Shown: positions 27,142-36,610 of the stretch, one piece after another
How positions within the stretch are numbered: the stretch's first letter is position 1
How the letters are laid out: the number at the start of each line of letters is the position of its first letter
DNA from: Spirochaetia bacterium UBA2205
GTDB lineage: Bacteria; Spirochaetota; UBA4802; UB4802
DNA: 64,000 nucleotides
NCBI GenBank assembly: GCA_002328585.1
Contig: DCUV01000002.1
Span: 61,500 to 125,499, forward strand
Reading direction: 5' to 3'
The notes under the pieces: model-generated
The model's database searches: none
What the model was told of the DNA's origin: nothing
What the model saw: only the letters and a program-made list of their open reading frames with translations
Made by a program: the position numbers and the translations under genes

Positions 27142-28059
27142 TTATACAACAACAAAATGTATATTAATCCCTGTTGTTACTTGTAATGTATCTTCAGCAT
27201 AATACAAATCGCCATCCATAGTATAGGCAAAAGGTTTATCTGAATGTATTTCAATTGTTTTAATCGTGTTTTCATAAAATTTTTCATGACGTATGGGAAT
27301 GCCCTTTTTTAATTTAACAATATTTTTAGCCAGATCTTTGGGATCCATTGCACATACAATGACATGAAACGAATCATTTTTTTCATTTGCTCTATAGAGA
27401 GGGTAAAAACCCATCCCCACTGTTTCCACTGTACCAGCCAGCAAGCCAAGAACATTGGTATACGGCAATGTTTGCAGGTCACAGGTTATGCTACCATCAA
27501 ACCCCTTAAAAAAATTTGAGTTTTTATTGAAAAGAGCTTCTACAATACTGTCATAAATAAGCTTTACAAGTTTAGTATAGCTTTTACCTATAGTATAATA
27601 TCTCTCTAAAAAATCAGCTACAAGCCCGTTCCCAAATAAAAAACAATAGGTATTATTGATACTCATTGTTTTTCGTTCTATGGCTGGCAATGCATTGTCA
27701 GCTTTTATTGTTTCAATGGCACGCTTTAAAATTGATTCGGCATCGCCTTTTAAGTTAATACTGTTAGCAACGTTATTCATAGTACCGCCTTTCAAAATCA
27801 AAAATGGCGGTAGATTGTTTTGATAAATTTTATTAAACTGAGTAATAACATGGTGTAATGTTCCATCGCCACCACAGGGTGCAATGTAATCCATTCCTGC
27901 CCTTTTAAACTCTGTTGCCACATCTGCAATTTCATCAATTGAATGTGTATAGCGCACCATCACATAGTCGCCACCCAGCTTTTCATAGCAATCATCACGC
28001 TTTTTTGCTAATTTATATTTTCGTGAATTAAGATTAACAATAATTCCAATTCTTTTCAT
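27142..28059 (-). CDS. Diacylglycerol/lipid kinase family protein
   Basis: A 305-residue protein of the DAG kinase catalytic domain family (YegS/DgkB-like). The nucleotide loop GGDGTLHHVITQFN is near 80, LKGGTMNNVANS is near 105, and the C-terminal beta-sandwich ends with DKPFAYTMDGDLYYAEDTLQV. It probably phosphorylates a lipid at the inner membrane; the substrate is not determined. The gene is convergent with aroF, with only 13 bases between their stops. Confidence 0.88.
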   Translation of the reverse strand: MKRIGIIVNLNSRKYKLAKKRDDCYEKLGGDYVMVRYTHSIDEIADVATEFKRAGMDYIAPCGGDGTLHHVITQFNKIYQNNLPPFLILKGGTMNNVANSINLKGDAESILKRAIETIKADNALPAIERKTMSINNTYCFLFGNGLVADFLERYYTIGKSYTKLVKLIYDSIVEALFNKNSNFFKGFDGSITCDLQTLPYTNVLGLLAGTVETVGMGFYPLYRANEKNDSFHVIVCAMDPKDLAKNIVKLKKGIPIRHEKFYENTIKTIEIHSDKPFAYTMDGDLYYAEDTLQVTTGINIHFVVV

Positions 28060-28147
28060 TGATTTTTTACCTTATGATATTCTAAAAAATAATATGATAC
28101 TCTCAATGAGCCAGTCACTATAAAACCTTACGTGAGTATCTGTCAAT

Positions 28148-28786
28148 TTGATTTTACCCATAGAAAATGATTTGACTTATTATCGTGAATATTTAGTTTT
28201 CAGAAAAAATACCTATGAAAAAAATATGGCAACAATAGTACTATCAGGCGGTTCCATAACTTCAGGGTATGCAACCACTCAATCATACGTTGCAATGCTT
28301 TCAAATGATGAGGCAATCAAACCGCATAGCATCATCAATGTATCTCATTTTGGCGATAGTTCCTTTGAAGGGATCTGGCATTTTGACAGGGTATTGCAGC
28401 ATAAACCAGATGTGCTGATTATTCATTTTGGCATGGACGACATATACCGCCCGGTATACCGATCTGAATTTAAAGAAAATTTAGTCAGGATGGTGCAAAA
28501 GGCGCGTGAATCATACATCAAGCATATTATTATGCCAACGCTGCATCTTGTCCCAAATCAGTATGATATGGACGCCGTCAACGTCTTTACCCGAACAGTG
28601 CGCGAAGTAGCATTAGACTTACATTGCCATTTAGCTACTGTTCACATTGAATGGATGAATTATCTGTATGATAGTAATGACACTCTGGAATCGCTGCTTA
28701 CCCATGATTATCGCTATCCTAATGAAAAAGGACATTGCTTAATAGCAAAATCCATAAACAAGAGATTGATACCACTCCTCAAATAA
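28148..28786 (+). CDS. SGNH/GDSL-type hydrolase
   Basis: A 212-residue protein of the SGNH hydrolase fold. The Ser block reads LSGGSITSGY in place of the usual GDS. The oxyanion Asn-like block is LIIHFGMDDIYRP, where Gly-Met-Asp-Asp replaces GxND. The C-terminal Asp/His block HDYRYPNEKGHCLIA is intact. No signal peptide is visible, so it is probably cytoplasmic. It may act on esters or acetyl groups. The altered blocks I and III lower confidence in activity. Confidence 0.72.
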   Translation: MILPIENDLTYYREYLVFRKNTYEKNMATIVLSGGSITSGYATTQSYVAMLSNDEAIKPHSIINVSHFGDSSFEGIWHFDRVLQHKPDVLIIHFGMDDIYRPVYRSEFKENLVRMVQKARESYIKHIIMPTLHLVPNQYDMDAVNVFTRTVREVALDLHCHLATVHIEWMNYLYDSNDTLESLLTHDYRYPNEKGHCLIAKSINKRLIPLLK

Positions 28787-28859
28787 ATAGTAAGATTCTG
28801 ATTTTCAAGACTGAACTATTACACCACATAGACGACATAGTTCATCTATGCACGATTGA

Positions 28860-29849
28860 TTATCCTATTTTACTATAAATCTTTTTAATTTGCGTTTCAG
28901 CTTCTTTTTCCATCCTTTGAAGCAATTCAGAACATGATGGTATATCATCAATGAGCCCTATGGATTGCCCTACCATTAATGGTGCAGCATTTACATCGCC
29001 ATTGTTCCATGCCTTGCTCATCCGTTCCCCTGAAATAAGCGGGAAAAGCTCTTCAAAGCCACCACCTCGCTGTTCAACATCCAGTATTTTATTGACCACA
29101 TCATTTTTTAAAGCACGTCCCTGAAGATGTAAGCTCTTCATAATTAATGTTGTTTCATATTCCTGCCGTTTTACAAGCTCTTGCTTTATATTATCGTGGA
29201 CTTCACATTCCTTTGTTGCAATAAACCGGCTTGCCATCATAACACCCTCAGCTCCTAACATGAAAGCGGCAGCCATTGTTTTGCCATCAGCAATGCCGCC
29301 TACCGTAATAACCGGTATTTTTACCGTTTTAGCAATCTTTGTTGTTAGTACCATCGTTGAAACATCATCACTTAAAGGATGCCCTCCTTCTTCAATTCCT
29401 GCGGCATAAATTCCATCATACCCAACCTGTTCTGCATGGAGAGCATGGCGTACCGCACCCACTTTGTGAAAAAGTTTAACCCCTGCTTTTTTAAGCATCT
29501 CAATATATTCCATGCCGCATGCCTTATCAATAGGTGACCCTGATATTTCTATGCCAGCTACCTTTTCTTCAGCACATACCTTTAAATACATCTTATGATG
29601 CTCACCACTAATACGAACAGATGGCAAAATTGTTACATTAACAAAAAAAGGTTTATCAGTTAGTTTCCGTGTTTCATGGATAGCATTTCTAAATTCCTCT
29701 TCAGAGTTATAATTGCCTGCCGTTAAATTTCCAATACCTCCAGCGTTTGAAATTGCTGCGCAAAGTTTTGGTTTACATAACCACATCATAGCTCCACAGA
29801 TAATTGGATACTTAACGCCAAACATTTCTGTAATTTTAGTCTTGATCAT
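28860..29849 (-). CDS. Nitronate monooxygenase / FabK-like flavoprotein
   Basis: A 329-residue TIM-barrel flavoprotein. The start at 29849 is set by GAAGGAG six bases upstream rather than the earlier ATG. Motifs YPIICGAMMWL, FFVNVTILP, AAGIEEGGHPL and VITVGGIADGKTMAAAFMLGAEGVMMASRF fit the nitronate monooxygenase and FabK group (FMN-binding barrel). The two activities cannot be separated by eye. It is the third gene of a redox operon; an FMN-dependent step fed by the upstream reductase is a plausible inference. Confidence 0.82.
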   Translation of the reverse strand: MIKTKITEMFGVKYPIICGAMMWLCKPKLCAAISNAGGIGNLTAGNYNSEEEFRNAIHETRKLTDKPFFVNVTILPSVRISGEHHKMYLKVCAEEKVAGIEISGSPIDKACGMEYIEMLKKAGVKLFHKVGAVRHALHAEQVGYDGIYAAGIEEGGHPLSDDVSTMVLTTKIAKTVKIPVITVGGIADGKTMAAAFMLGAEGVMMASRFIATKECEVHDNIKQELVKRQEYETTLIMKSLHLQGRALKNDVVNKILDVEQRGGGFEELFPLISGERMSKAWNNGDVNAAPLMVGQSIGLIDDIPSCSELLQRMEKEAETQIKKIYSKIG

Positions 29850-29874
29850 AGAATCTCCTTCAATCAATTAATTT

Positions 29875-31026
29875 TTATAACATTATTTCACAATCAGTGA
29901 TAGGGAAGGCAGCACATGAATGGATATAACCAAAACGTCGGTCAGCCTGACGCAGCTTGACACCTTCCGGCTGATACACTTTCCCTGATATAAGTTTAAC
30001 CCTGCATAAGCTGCATTCCCCGCTTCTGCATAACGATGGTACAATGACTCCGTTTTTTTCCATTGAGTTTAACAATGGTTCGCCTGCTGTTACGGTAAAT
30101 TCTTTTTTATTTTTAATAGTAATTTTAAATTTTGAATCTGAATTAACATCTTCAGGCCATCCGTTTTGTTTAAAAACATCTGGCGGCACTCCATACATCT
30201 CCATGCGTATCTGTTTGGGCTTTAATTGTAAGGTTTGTAATTCTTTAAGAATATGTTTATATAAACCCTGAGGCCCACATACAAAAAAAGTTTTATTGGA
30301 ACTATCGCCCACAACTTCCTTAATTATTTTTGCCGTTATATACCCATTATAGTGAGCTTTGCCCTCCTCCAATACCTGTATATATCGGATTGTGGGATAT
30401 CTTTTTGCAACCATGGTAAAATAATCATCAAATACTATTTCTTCTGAATTTTTGTTTCCATAGATAAGCCATATATCCCTGCTGATACCGGTGTTAACAG
30501 CATGTTGAATCATGGATTTAAATGGTGTTATGCCGCTACCCCCTGCAATAAAAACAAGTTTATTGCTGTGAATAATAGGATTATGAATAAAATTACCTGC
30601 TGGTGATGATATTTGCAATGTGTTGCCAATCTTTGTTGAATCAAGCAAGTAATGAGATACAAACCCACCTTCAACTCGTCTGATAGTGATATCATAATAC
30701 GCTGTCTCATCAGGTGATGAGGAAATGCTATATGGCCGTGAAGTTCTGATTCCATCAATGTCAACATTAACGGATATGTACTGCCCTGCCTGAAATGGCG
30801 GTAAATATTTTTCCACTGAAGCCAAACGCAATGTTTTGGTTGACGGCGTTTCTTCTATGATGTCAATAATTTTGGTAGTAATATGACGTGGATGTAACCG
30901 CTCAAGATATTTTTTTTCAAGCCCTCTATCCAATCTATAATCATAACCATACCGTTTGAGCACCTCTCGTTCGTTTATAACGTTATCATAATCATCTAAC
31001 TGTTTTAGTATTTCACTATTCATCAT
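29875..31026 (-). CDS. Ferredoxin-NADP reductase-like oxidoreductase with C-terminal 2Fe-2S domain
   Basis: A 383-residue protein. A short N-terminal extension precedes the FAD domain (RPYSISSSPDE near 95) and the NAD(P) domain (GGSGITPFKSMI near 165, FFVCGPQGLYKHI). A plant-type 2Fe-2S domain (CRSGECSLC then HSC) occupies the last 80 residues. It would pass electrons from NAD(P)H to a partner oxidase or desaturase. It is six bases downstream of the CrtI-like gene and 25 upstream of the NMO gene. Confidence 0.9.
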   Translation of the reverse strand: MMNSEILKQLDDYDNVINEREVLKRYGYDYRLDRGLEKKYLERLHPRHITTKIIDIIEETPSTKTLRLASVEKYLPPFQAGQYISVNVDIDGIRTSRPYSISSSPDETAYYDITIRRVEGGFVSHYLLDSTKIGNTLQISSPAGNFIHNPIIHSNKLVFIAGGSGITPFKSMIQHAVNTGISRDIWLIYGNKNSEEIVFDDYFTMVAKRYPTIRYIQVLEEGKAHYNGYITAKIIKEVVGDSSNKTFFVCGPQGLYKHILKELQTLQLKPKQIRMEMYGVPPDVFKQNGWPEDVNSDSKFKITIKNKKEFTVTAGEPLLNSMEKNGVIVPSLCRSGECSLCRVKLISGKVYQPEGVKLRQADRRFGYIHSCAAFPITDCEIML

Positions 31027-31032
31027 CCCCTC

Positions 31033-32526
31033 CTATTTATTACGTATATCTTTAACTATTGCCATTGCTGCTGAATGTCCCGATGTAAGGGTTGGCTGAT
31101 AGCCTGCAGAACCGTACCAGCTCCCTGCACAATAAAGACCATTGATGGGTGGTTTAGGCGAAATAAACAAAGTAGAATCTTTAACATACTGATCAAATCC
31201 GTATGCTCCTCCACCGGGATGATTTAAATAGCGCATATGGGTTATAGGCGTTGCTATTTCCATCTCTTCGATATGGCTTACAAGTCCGGGGAAAACTTTT
31301 TCAGCATTGTTAAGCATCGCTTCCGCACAGCGGTGTTTTTCATCATAATACTGTGCAGGTGGAACTTTAAGCCATGCATCAGCATATTTCATGGTTACCA
31401 GTACAACCTGACTGGTGCCTTCAGGAACCATTGCATTGTCAAAAACATTGTAGCATGTTACAATAAATGAACTCTGGTCGGTATCCACTACTTTTGATAG
31501 TTCGTAATCATATTCTGGATTGGCAGTGTTGCATATAAAATTGGTTTCTTCATTGATGCCAATCTTATCGTATTCACAATCAAGACCGCAATATATAGTA
31601 AAAAATGATGTTCCTACACTGCTGCCTTTATACGGTTCAATTACCTGACCAGAAACATTGTCGTCATCAAGCATATCAACAAATGTGCTGATTGCTGATG
31701 CATTGGACAAAACATATTTTGATTGAAATTCAGCGCCATCTGATGTTTTTACTCCATAAATGCTATTATTTTTAACAAGAAGCTTCTGTACTTCTGTATT
31801 AAATAACGCTTCACCGCCATTGCGGTAAAATGTTTCAAGCAAACAATTTGACAGCATCTGCGAGCCGCCTTTTATGTGATATGGTTTAAATTCCGCATAA
31901 GAAAACAACAACGCTGCCATATCACTAAAACATAATTTTGAAGGAGGTAATCCCATGTATGTCCAGTAAGGAGTTATGACTGCTTTTAGTATTGGATTGG
32001 TAAAATATTCATTTAATACTGATTGTGTATCCTTTAAGGCATACTTGTAGTATAATGGATATTTTTTTTTATTTATATCCGGGTCATTCAAATAAAAAGC
32101 TCCTATTACTTCCATGAAAAACTGCCATACAAAATCAAAAAATTTTTTAATGGCATCTTTTTCTTCAGGAAATTTTGCCTGTAATTCACTAACAATCCCT
32201 TCTTTATTTGCTGGCAATGTAATATCAACCAGACCCGGTACTACCATCCGGTAAAGCTTGTCCATCTGGACAAACTCTAACGTATCAAGTACACCCACGC
32301 TATCAAGAATGCTTCGTAATGGACCAGGCCTTTCAGGGGTACCCATTCCACTCAATTGATGAAGTGAAACTTCAAATTCAAAACGACCCCTGCAAAAACT
32401 GGTAGCACACCCTCCGGGAATATTATGCTTTTCAATTAAAAGTGTTTTGACACCTTTTTTTGCAAGCGTTGCTGCTGCAGTTAATCCAGCATTACCCGCT
32501 CCTATTACTATGACATCATATTCCAT
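31033..32526 (-). CDS. CrtI/phytoene desaturase-like FAD oxidoreductase
   Basis: A 497-residue flavoprotein. The start is ATG at 32526 because AGGAGG lies seven bases upstream. The N-terminal dinucleotide-binding motif is VIGAGNAGLTAAATLAKKG, and the C-terminal region GLYCAGSWYGSAGYQPTLTSG matches the carotenoid/retinol desaturase group. No phytoene synthase or other carotenoid gene is nearby, so the substrate may be a lipid. It is the first gene of the redox operon, behind a palindromic operator-like site. Confidence 0.85.
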   Translation of the reverse strand: MEYDVIVIGAGNAGLTAAATLAKKGVKTLLIEKHNIPGGCATSFCRGRFEFEVSLHQLSGMGTPERPGPLRSILDSVGVLDTLEFVQMDKLYRMVVPGLVDITLPANKEGIVSELQAKFPEEKDAIKKFFDFVWQFFMEVIGAFYLNDPDINKKKYPLYYKYALKDTQSVLNEYFTNPILKAVITPYWTYMGLPPSKLCFSDMAALLFSYAEFKPYHIKGGSQMLSNCLLETFYRNGGEALFNTEVQKLLVKNNSIYGVKTSDGAEFQSKYVLSNASAISTFVDMLDDDNVSGQVIEPYKGSSVGTSFFTIYCGLDCEYDKIGINEETNFICNTANPEYDYELSKVVDTDQSSFIVTCYNVFDNAMVPEGTSQVVLVTMKYADAWLKVPPAQYYDEKHRCAEAMLNNAEKVFPGLVSHIEEMEIATPITHMRYLNHPGGGAYGFDQYVKDSTLFISPKPPINGLYCAGSWYGSAGYQPTLTSGHSAAMAIVKDIRNK

Positions 32527-32539
32527 AAAACCTCCTGTT

Positions 32540-32582
32540 AACATAACAGTGTTATGTTGTAAAAACAATACAATTTTGTCAA
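32540..32582 (-). promoter_or_regulatory. Promoter with 19-bp palindromic operator of the redox operon
   Basis: AACATAACA (32540-32548) and TGTTATGTT (32550-32558) form a perfect 9-bp inverted repeat around one base. On the minus strand TTGACA (about 32582-32577) lies upstream, so the palindrome covers the -10/start region, a typical repressor position. The palindrome ends about 14 bases from the ATG at 32526. No regulator gene is adjacent. Confidence 0.6.
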
Positions 32583-32586
32583 CCAT

Positions 32587-32850
32587 ATTTTACACTAAAA
32601 ATTGTGTTTATAAAACGATAGATTTTCAAGAACTAAATCACACAGAATGACAATGCTGTAATATGTCATCCTGAACAAAGTGAAGAAACTCATGGACTGG
32701 GAAAAGATTCCAGATCAAGCCCGGAATGACCGTGTTAATATTTCTATTATATTGTATATTGAATTTAACAATTTTAAATTCCTTTTTTGCGATAGTTGAT
32801 TGCATAGTAAAGGTAATTTGTGGAAGTGTCTATTTATTAATACCTAAAAA
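32587..32850. repeat. Dispersed repeat island C
   Basis: A non-coding spacer with GAATGACAATG, TGTCATCCTGAAC near 32666 and CCAGATCAAGCCCGGAATGACCG near 32710-32735. These are variant copies of words seen in islands A, B and D. One GCGATAGT octamer lies at 32789. Confidence 0.5.
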
Positions 32851-32876
32851 AAACCCTGCACCATTGAGCAGGGTTT
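32851..32876 (-). terminator. Rho-independent terminator of citrate synthase
   Basis: AAACCCTGC (32851) pairs perfectly with GCAGGGTTT (32868-32876). On the minus strand the stem is followed by eight T. It lies 23 bases after the citrate synthase stop. Confidence 0.88.
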
Positions 32877-32898
32877 ACAAATAATCTAAACCAGTATA

Positions 32899-34248
32899 TT
32901 ATCGTTCATTTAACGGGATGTAATTTTTATATTCATCGATTGATGAAGCATACGCAGGCCTGATTATCTTATTGTGTATTATTTGTTCTATCCTATGAGC
33001 GGACCATCCAGCAAAACGTGCCATTGCAAATATTGGTGTAAATATTTCCATAGGTATACCCATCATTTTATATATCAATCCAGAATAAAAATCTACATTA
33101 GGCGATACAATCTTTGATTTATCACCCAGCAGAAGTTGAGTACCAATATCGGCGACCTTTGTAAATAATGTAAATTCTTCCAGATTTTTCTTCATTTTTG
33201 CAAATTCCTCTGCCTTTTTTCTGAATATGATAGCACGCGGATCTGATTTTGTGTAAACAGCATGTCCTATACCATAAATTTTACCACTGCGGTCATACGC
33301 CCTTTTCTGCAGTATAAGCTTTAGGTAATGTTCTATCTCATCATCATCATCCCAATTCTTAACATTCTGTTTAATATCCTTCATCATTTTCATTACAGAT
33401 TCATTAGCTCCTCCATGCAAATGTCCACTGAGAGATGCTATACCGGCACACAATGCCATGTATGTATTTGCCCCGCTTGATGTTACTGTTCTGACCGTAA
33501 ATGTTGAGTTATTACCTCCGCCATGTTCAGCATGAAGCATTAATGCTAAATCAAACAATTTTGCTTCGTATTCATTAGGGCGCTCCCCATCGCCGTGCAA
33601 CAAATACAAAAAGTTTTCAGCCGTGCTCCACGCTGCATTTGGTTTACAAATAAGTAAATCACCACCCTTTCTAAATTTCATCACATTATAGTTATATGCC
33701 ACAATAACAGGTACTTTTGCAATCAGGTTGATACATTGCCTGATAACATCCTTAATATCAGTTGAATCTGGATCGGGATCACATCTGTTTAAATGTGAAA
33801 TCACTGAATGAAGTGCGTACATCTGATTATTATTAACATCTTCAGCCATTATGATACTGCGTTCAAATTTTGATAAAGGACGTCTATCGGCAATCACCTC
33901 GCTAAATTGCTCAAGATCTTTTTTATCGGGTAACTCGCCAGTAAGAAGTAGATAGGTGATTTCATCAAAACCATATCTACCTTCTTCCTGAATTTTTTCA
34001 GCTAATTCACAGGCATCATAGCCGCAATAATATAACTTCCCTTCAACTGGTTTAACAGTAACTTTATCATCACCTGAAGGTATTTTTTCATATCCAATAA
34101 CTGTACCTTTTGATGTAATACCAGCAACAACTCCGGAGCCATCTGGATTACGTAATCCCAATTTGACATTTTTTTTCTGAATAAGCTCCGGGCTTATCGC
34201 ATCATGCTTCAACATAAGTTTTTCAATTTTTTTAAGTATGGTTTCCAT
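32899..34248 (-). CDS. gltA: Citrate synthase
   Basis: A 449-residue enzyme condensing acetyl-CoA and oxaloacetate. The ATG at 34248 follows GAGG five bases upstream; a GTG two codons earlier is possible. Active-site motifs are visible: HLHGGANESVMKMM, GIGHAVYTKSDPRA (catalytic His) and NVDFYSGLIYKMMGIP (catalytic Asp). An N-terminal region of about 70 residues precedes the usual core. A 2-methylcitrate synthase role cannot be excluded. It is transcribed alone, with its own terminator. Confidence 0.92.
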   Translation of the reverse strand: METILKKIEKLMLKHDAISPELIQKKNVKLGLRNPDGSGVVAGITSKGTVIGYEKIPSGDDKVTVKPVEGKLYYCGYDACELAEKIQEEGRYGFDEITYLLLTGELPDKKDLEQFSEVIADRRPLSKFERSIIMAEDVNNNQMYALHSVISHLNRCDPDPDSTDIKDVIRQCINLIAKVPVIVAYNYNVMKFRKGGDLLICKPNAAWSTAENFLYLLHGDGERPNEYEAKLFDLALMLHAEHGGGNNSTFTVRTVTSSGANTYMALCAGIASLSGHLHGGANESVMKMMKDIKQNVKNWDDDDEIEHYLKLILQKRAYDRSGKIYGIGHAVYTKSDPRAIIFRKKAEEFAKMKKNLEEFTLFTKVADIGTQLLLGDKSKIVSPNVDFYSGLIYKMMGIPMEIFTPIFAMARFAGWSAHRIEQIIHNKIIRPAYASSIDEYKNYIPLNER

Positions 34249-34630
34249 TAGCACCTCACTGTTATAGGTATAAAATTGCTATTACTTGTTGCCAGTATCT
34301 TCAATTTTCTTCTATATGAACTATGTTTCTAAGTATACAATATTTTGCATAATCATCTATTTTTAATATTAAATTAATCTAATAATTTTACATTAACGTA
34401 ATTCAAAAGAGGTAATTTAAGTATGGAAGGAATTTTAAAAGATATAAATAATATTTTTATATAACTTCAGGATAAGTAAAACAACTAAAAACTAAATTTT
34501 TAATAATGTTGCGAGCACATAATTATTGATAAAATGAGTTAAGAAAAACTGGAAAAATAAAAAATAATCTTTAGAGTTGCAATATATTCTGCTGTAAAAG
34601 CTACTGCTGTTATTTTTACAAGCACAACAT
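34249..34630. other. AT-rich spacer without a recognised gene
   Basis: About 380 bases between two minus-strand genes, with stops in all frames. It should hold the citrate synthase promoter; I see no clear hexamer pair or hairpin. Confidence 0.4.
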
Positions 34631-36601
34631 TTACATTATTTTACACAGTAATGATTCATGAGGTTTTAGTTCACCCAAATCAATATGATCGCTATAAACG
34701 TAAATATCTCTGTTACCCCATATATCAACAAGCCTGTTAGCAGGCAAAATCACCTTTTTTAACAAACCCTTTAACTGTACAATTTTTTTTCTAGGCCTAT
34801 CAGCAAAATTAAAAAAGGCTATATATCCTGAAGTATTATAAACAATTTCTGGAATCTTGCTTTCCATAATATCCACCGGATATGTTTTACCAGCATGACA
34901 TGTCTGAACAAGCTCATCAATAATATCAATAAGCTTCCAATCTTTATTGTTTAATAATGCCAAATCGTCAGAAATAAAATACATGCCACCAGTAATTACT
35001 ACCGCATTGATAAGGGACATTCGCTCTTCTATTGTTAATTTTGTTTCTTTTTGTCTTAACATTATACAATCGGGATCGTTAAGCCATAAATTTTTATGCA
35101 ACTGCGCTCTGGTTAGTATGCTCCGTATTGCAAATTTGGTACACAATGCATGGGGATCTCTGGTAATATAATACCTGTATGGAGCCATCCAGTACGGCGC
35201 TACATCCGGACCAATACGCATTCCATCAACATAACCGATTGCCGGTGATAAAGGTGAACCGCAGCCTAAAATAAATACCTTTTCCCCTGCAACATCTCTT
35301 ATCAAACTATACCCTAACTTTAATCGTTGCGCTGAGGAAATATTCATATCATACGCTTTCCCGCATAATGACGCAGCATAAACAAAATCTAATTTTAGAT
35401 ATCCAAAACCCAATTCATGGACAAAAGTATTGATTACCTTTTTTATATATTCCTGAAATTCCGGATGAGTGGTATCACAGGCATAAAAATAATTAAAAAT
35501 ATCCCAGTTGGGATTCCACCCGGCTTTTATTGGTTCACCATGTTCATCATGCAAAAACCAATCAGGGTGTTCCTTAAAGAGCAAGGATTTTTTTGAAGCA
35601 ATGAAAGGAGCAAGCCATATTCCCGGAACCATTCCCATTGTTCTAATTTTACGAGAAAAAGCTGATAACCCACCTGGAAATTTATTATTAAAGGATAACC
35701 AATCGCCAACAGCAGTCTGATAGCCATCATCAAGCAAGAAAATATCAAAACGTTTACCTTTACTCATTAACAGTTCTAAATTATCATAAATATTTTTTTC
35801 ACTAACCTTTGTGTAATAATAATACCATGAACACCAACCCTTAGGTACCTTTTTCCTTACAGTTATTACTGGTTTTATATTATTACAATAACGTTCAAAA
35901 ACATCATTTATATTTTGGCCAGTGATAATATAAATAAGATCAGTCCGTAATTTAGCAGATGGATTTACAACCATATTACAAAAATCATGTATAATATCTA
36001 GAGCGATAGTATCTGGTAATGATTTTTTTGCATTAATATAAACATATTGATTAAATGGCTTCCCCTGGCCAACACAACAATATATATTATTGTTTGAACC
36101 AATTGCCGCAAACATGGTACTATTAAAACATCCTGTTTCACCGGTAGGTAAATTTCTGGGGTTATCCTGCAAAATATTCATGCACCGTAACCAGCTTACC
36201 ATCTCCTTTTCGTCAAACGAATAAACACGGGTTAAACTCCATGACTGATACCCATTTTTAAAGAATTGATAATTGTCACTTTTTGCAAAAGAAAGATGAG
36301 AAATGGTGGTTGTAATTTTTCCCAGGACAATATCTGCATCAGTTAAATTATCAACGGTGTATTTAATTGAAATATAATCTCCCTCATCTGAAAAAACTAC
36401 TGTGATTCTGATATTACTATCGCCACTGATGCAGGTGATCTTCTTTTTACCCAATGCGGTAATTGGCAATGGCTGGATTTTGTTAACATGGTTATTATGA
36501 ATACAATAGTTATAGCCAATTTTCCAACTATCAAACAGAATATCTGGTTTCTTTAATTGTATTTTAAGTTCTTTTTTATTTTTCCCAACCACCAATTCCA
36601 T
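34631..36601 (-). CDS. GH36-type alpha-galactosidase
   Basis: A 656-residue glycoside hydrolase of clan GH-D. An N-terminal beta-sandwich (about 1-240) precedes the (beta/alpha)8 barrel starting at GWCSWYYYYTKV. The nucleophile Asp is in YLKLDFVYA near 404 and the acid/base Asp in GMRIGPDVAPYW near 464. The tract GIWLAPFIASKKSLLFKEHP is typical of GH36. There is no signal peptide, so it acts on imported galactosides such as raffinose or melibiose, or on another alpha-linked sugar. It lies nine bases downstream of the paraoxonase-like gene. No sugar transporter is adjacent. Confidence 0.9.
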   Translation of the reverse strand: MELVVGKNKKELKIQLKKPDILFDSWKIGYNYCIHNNHVNKIQPLPITALGKKKITCISGDSNIRITVVFSDEGDYISIKYTVDNLTDADIVLGKITTTISHLSFAKSDNYQFFKNGYQSWSLTRVYSFDEKEMVSWLRCMNILQDNPRNLPTGETGCFNSTMFAAIGSNNNIYCCVGQGKPFNQYVYINAKKSLPDTIALDIIHDFCNMVVNPSAKLRTDLIYIITGQNINDVFERYCNNIKPVITVRKKVPKGWCSWYYYYTKVSEKNIYDNLELLMSKGKRFDIFLLDDGYQTAVGDWLSFNNKFPGGLSAFSRKIRTMGMVPGIWLAPFIASKKSLLFKEHPDWFLHDEHGEPIKAGWNPNWDIFNYFYACDTTHPEFQEYIKKVINTFVHELGFGYLKLDFVYAASLCGKAYDMNISSAQRLKLGYSLIRDVAGEKVFILGCGSPLSPAIGYVDGMRIGPDVAPYWMAPYRYYITRDPHALCTKFAIRSILTRAQLHKNLWLNDPDCIMLRQKETKLTIEERMSLINAVVITGGMYFISDDLALLNNKDWKLIDIIDELVQTCHAGKTYPVDIMESKIPEIVYNTSGYIAFFNFADRPRKKIVQLKGLLKKVILPANRLVDIWGNRDIYVYSDHIDLGELKPHESLLCKIM

Positions 36602-36610
36602 AAAAAGCTC

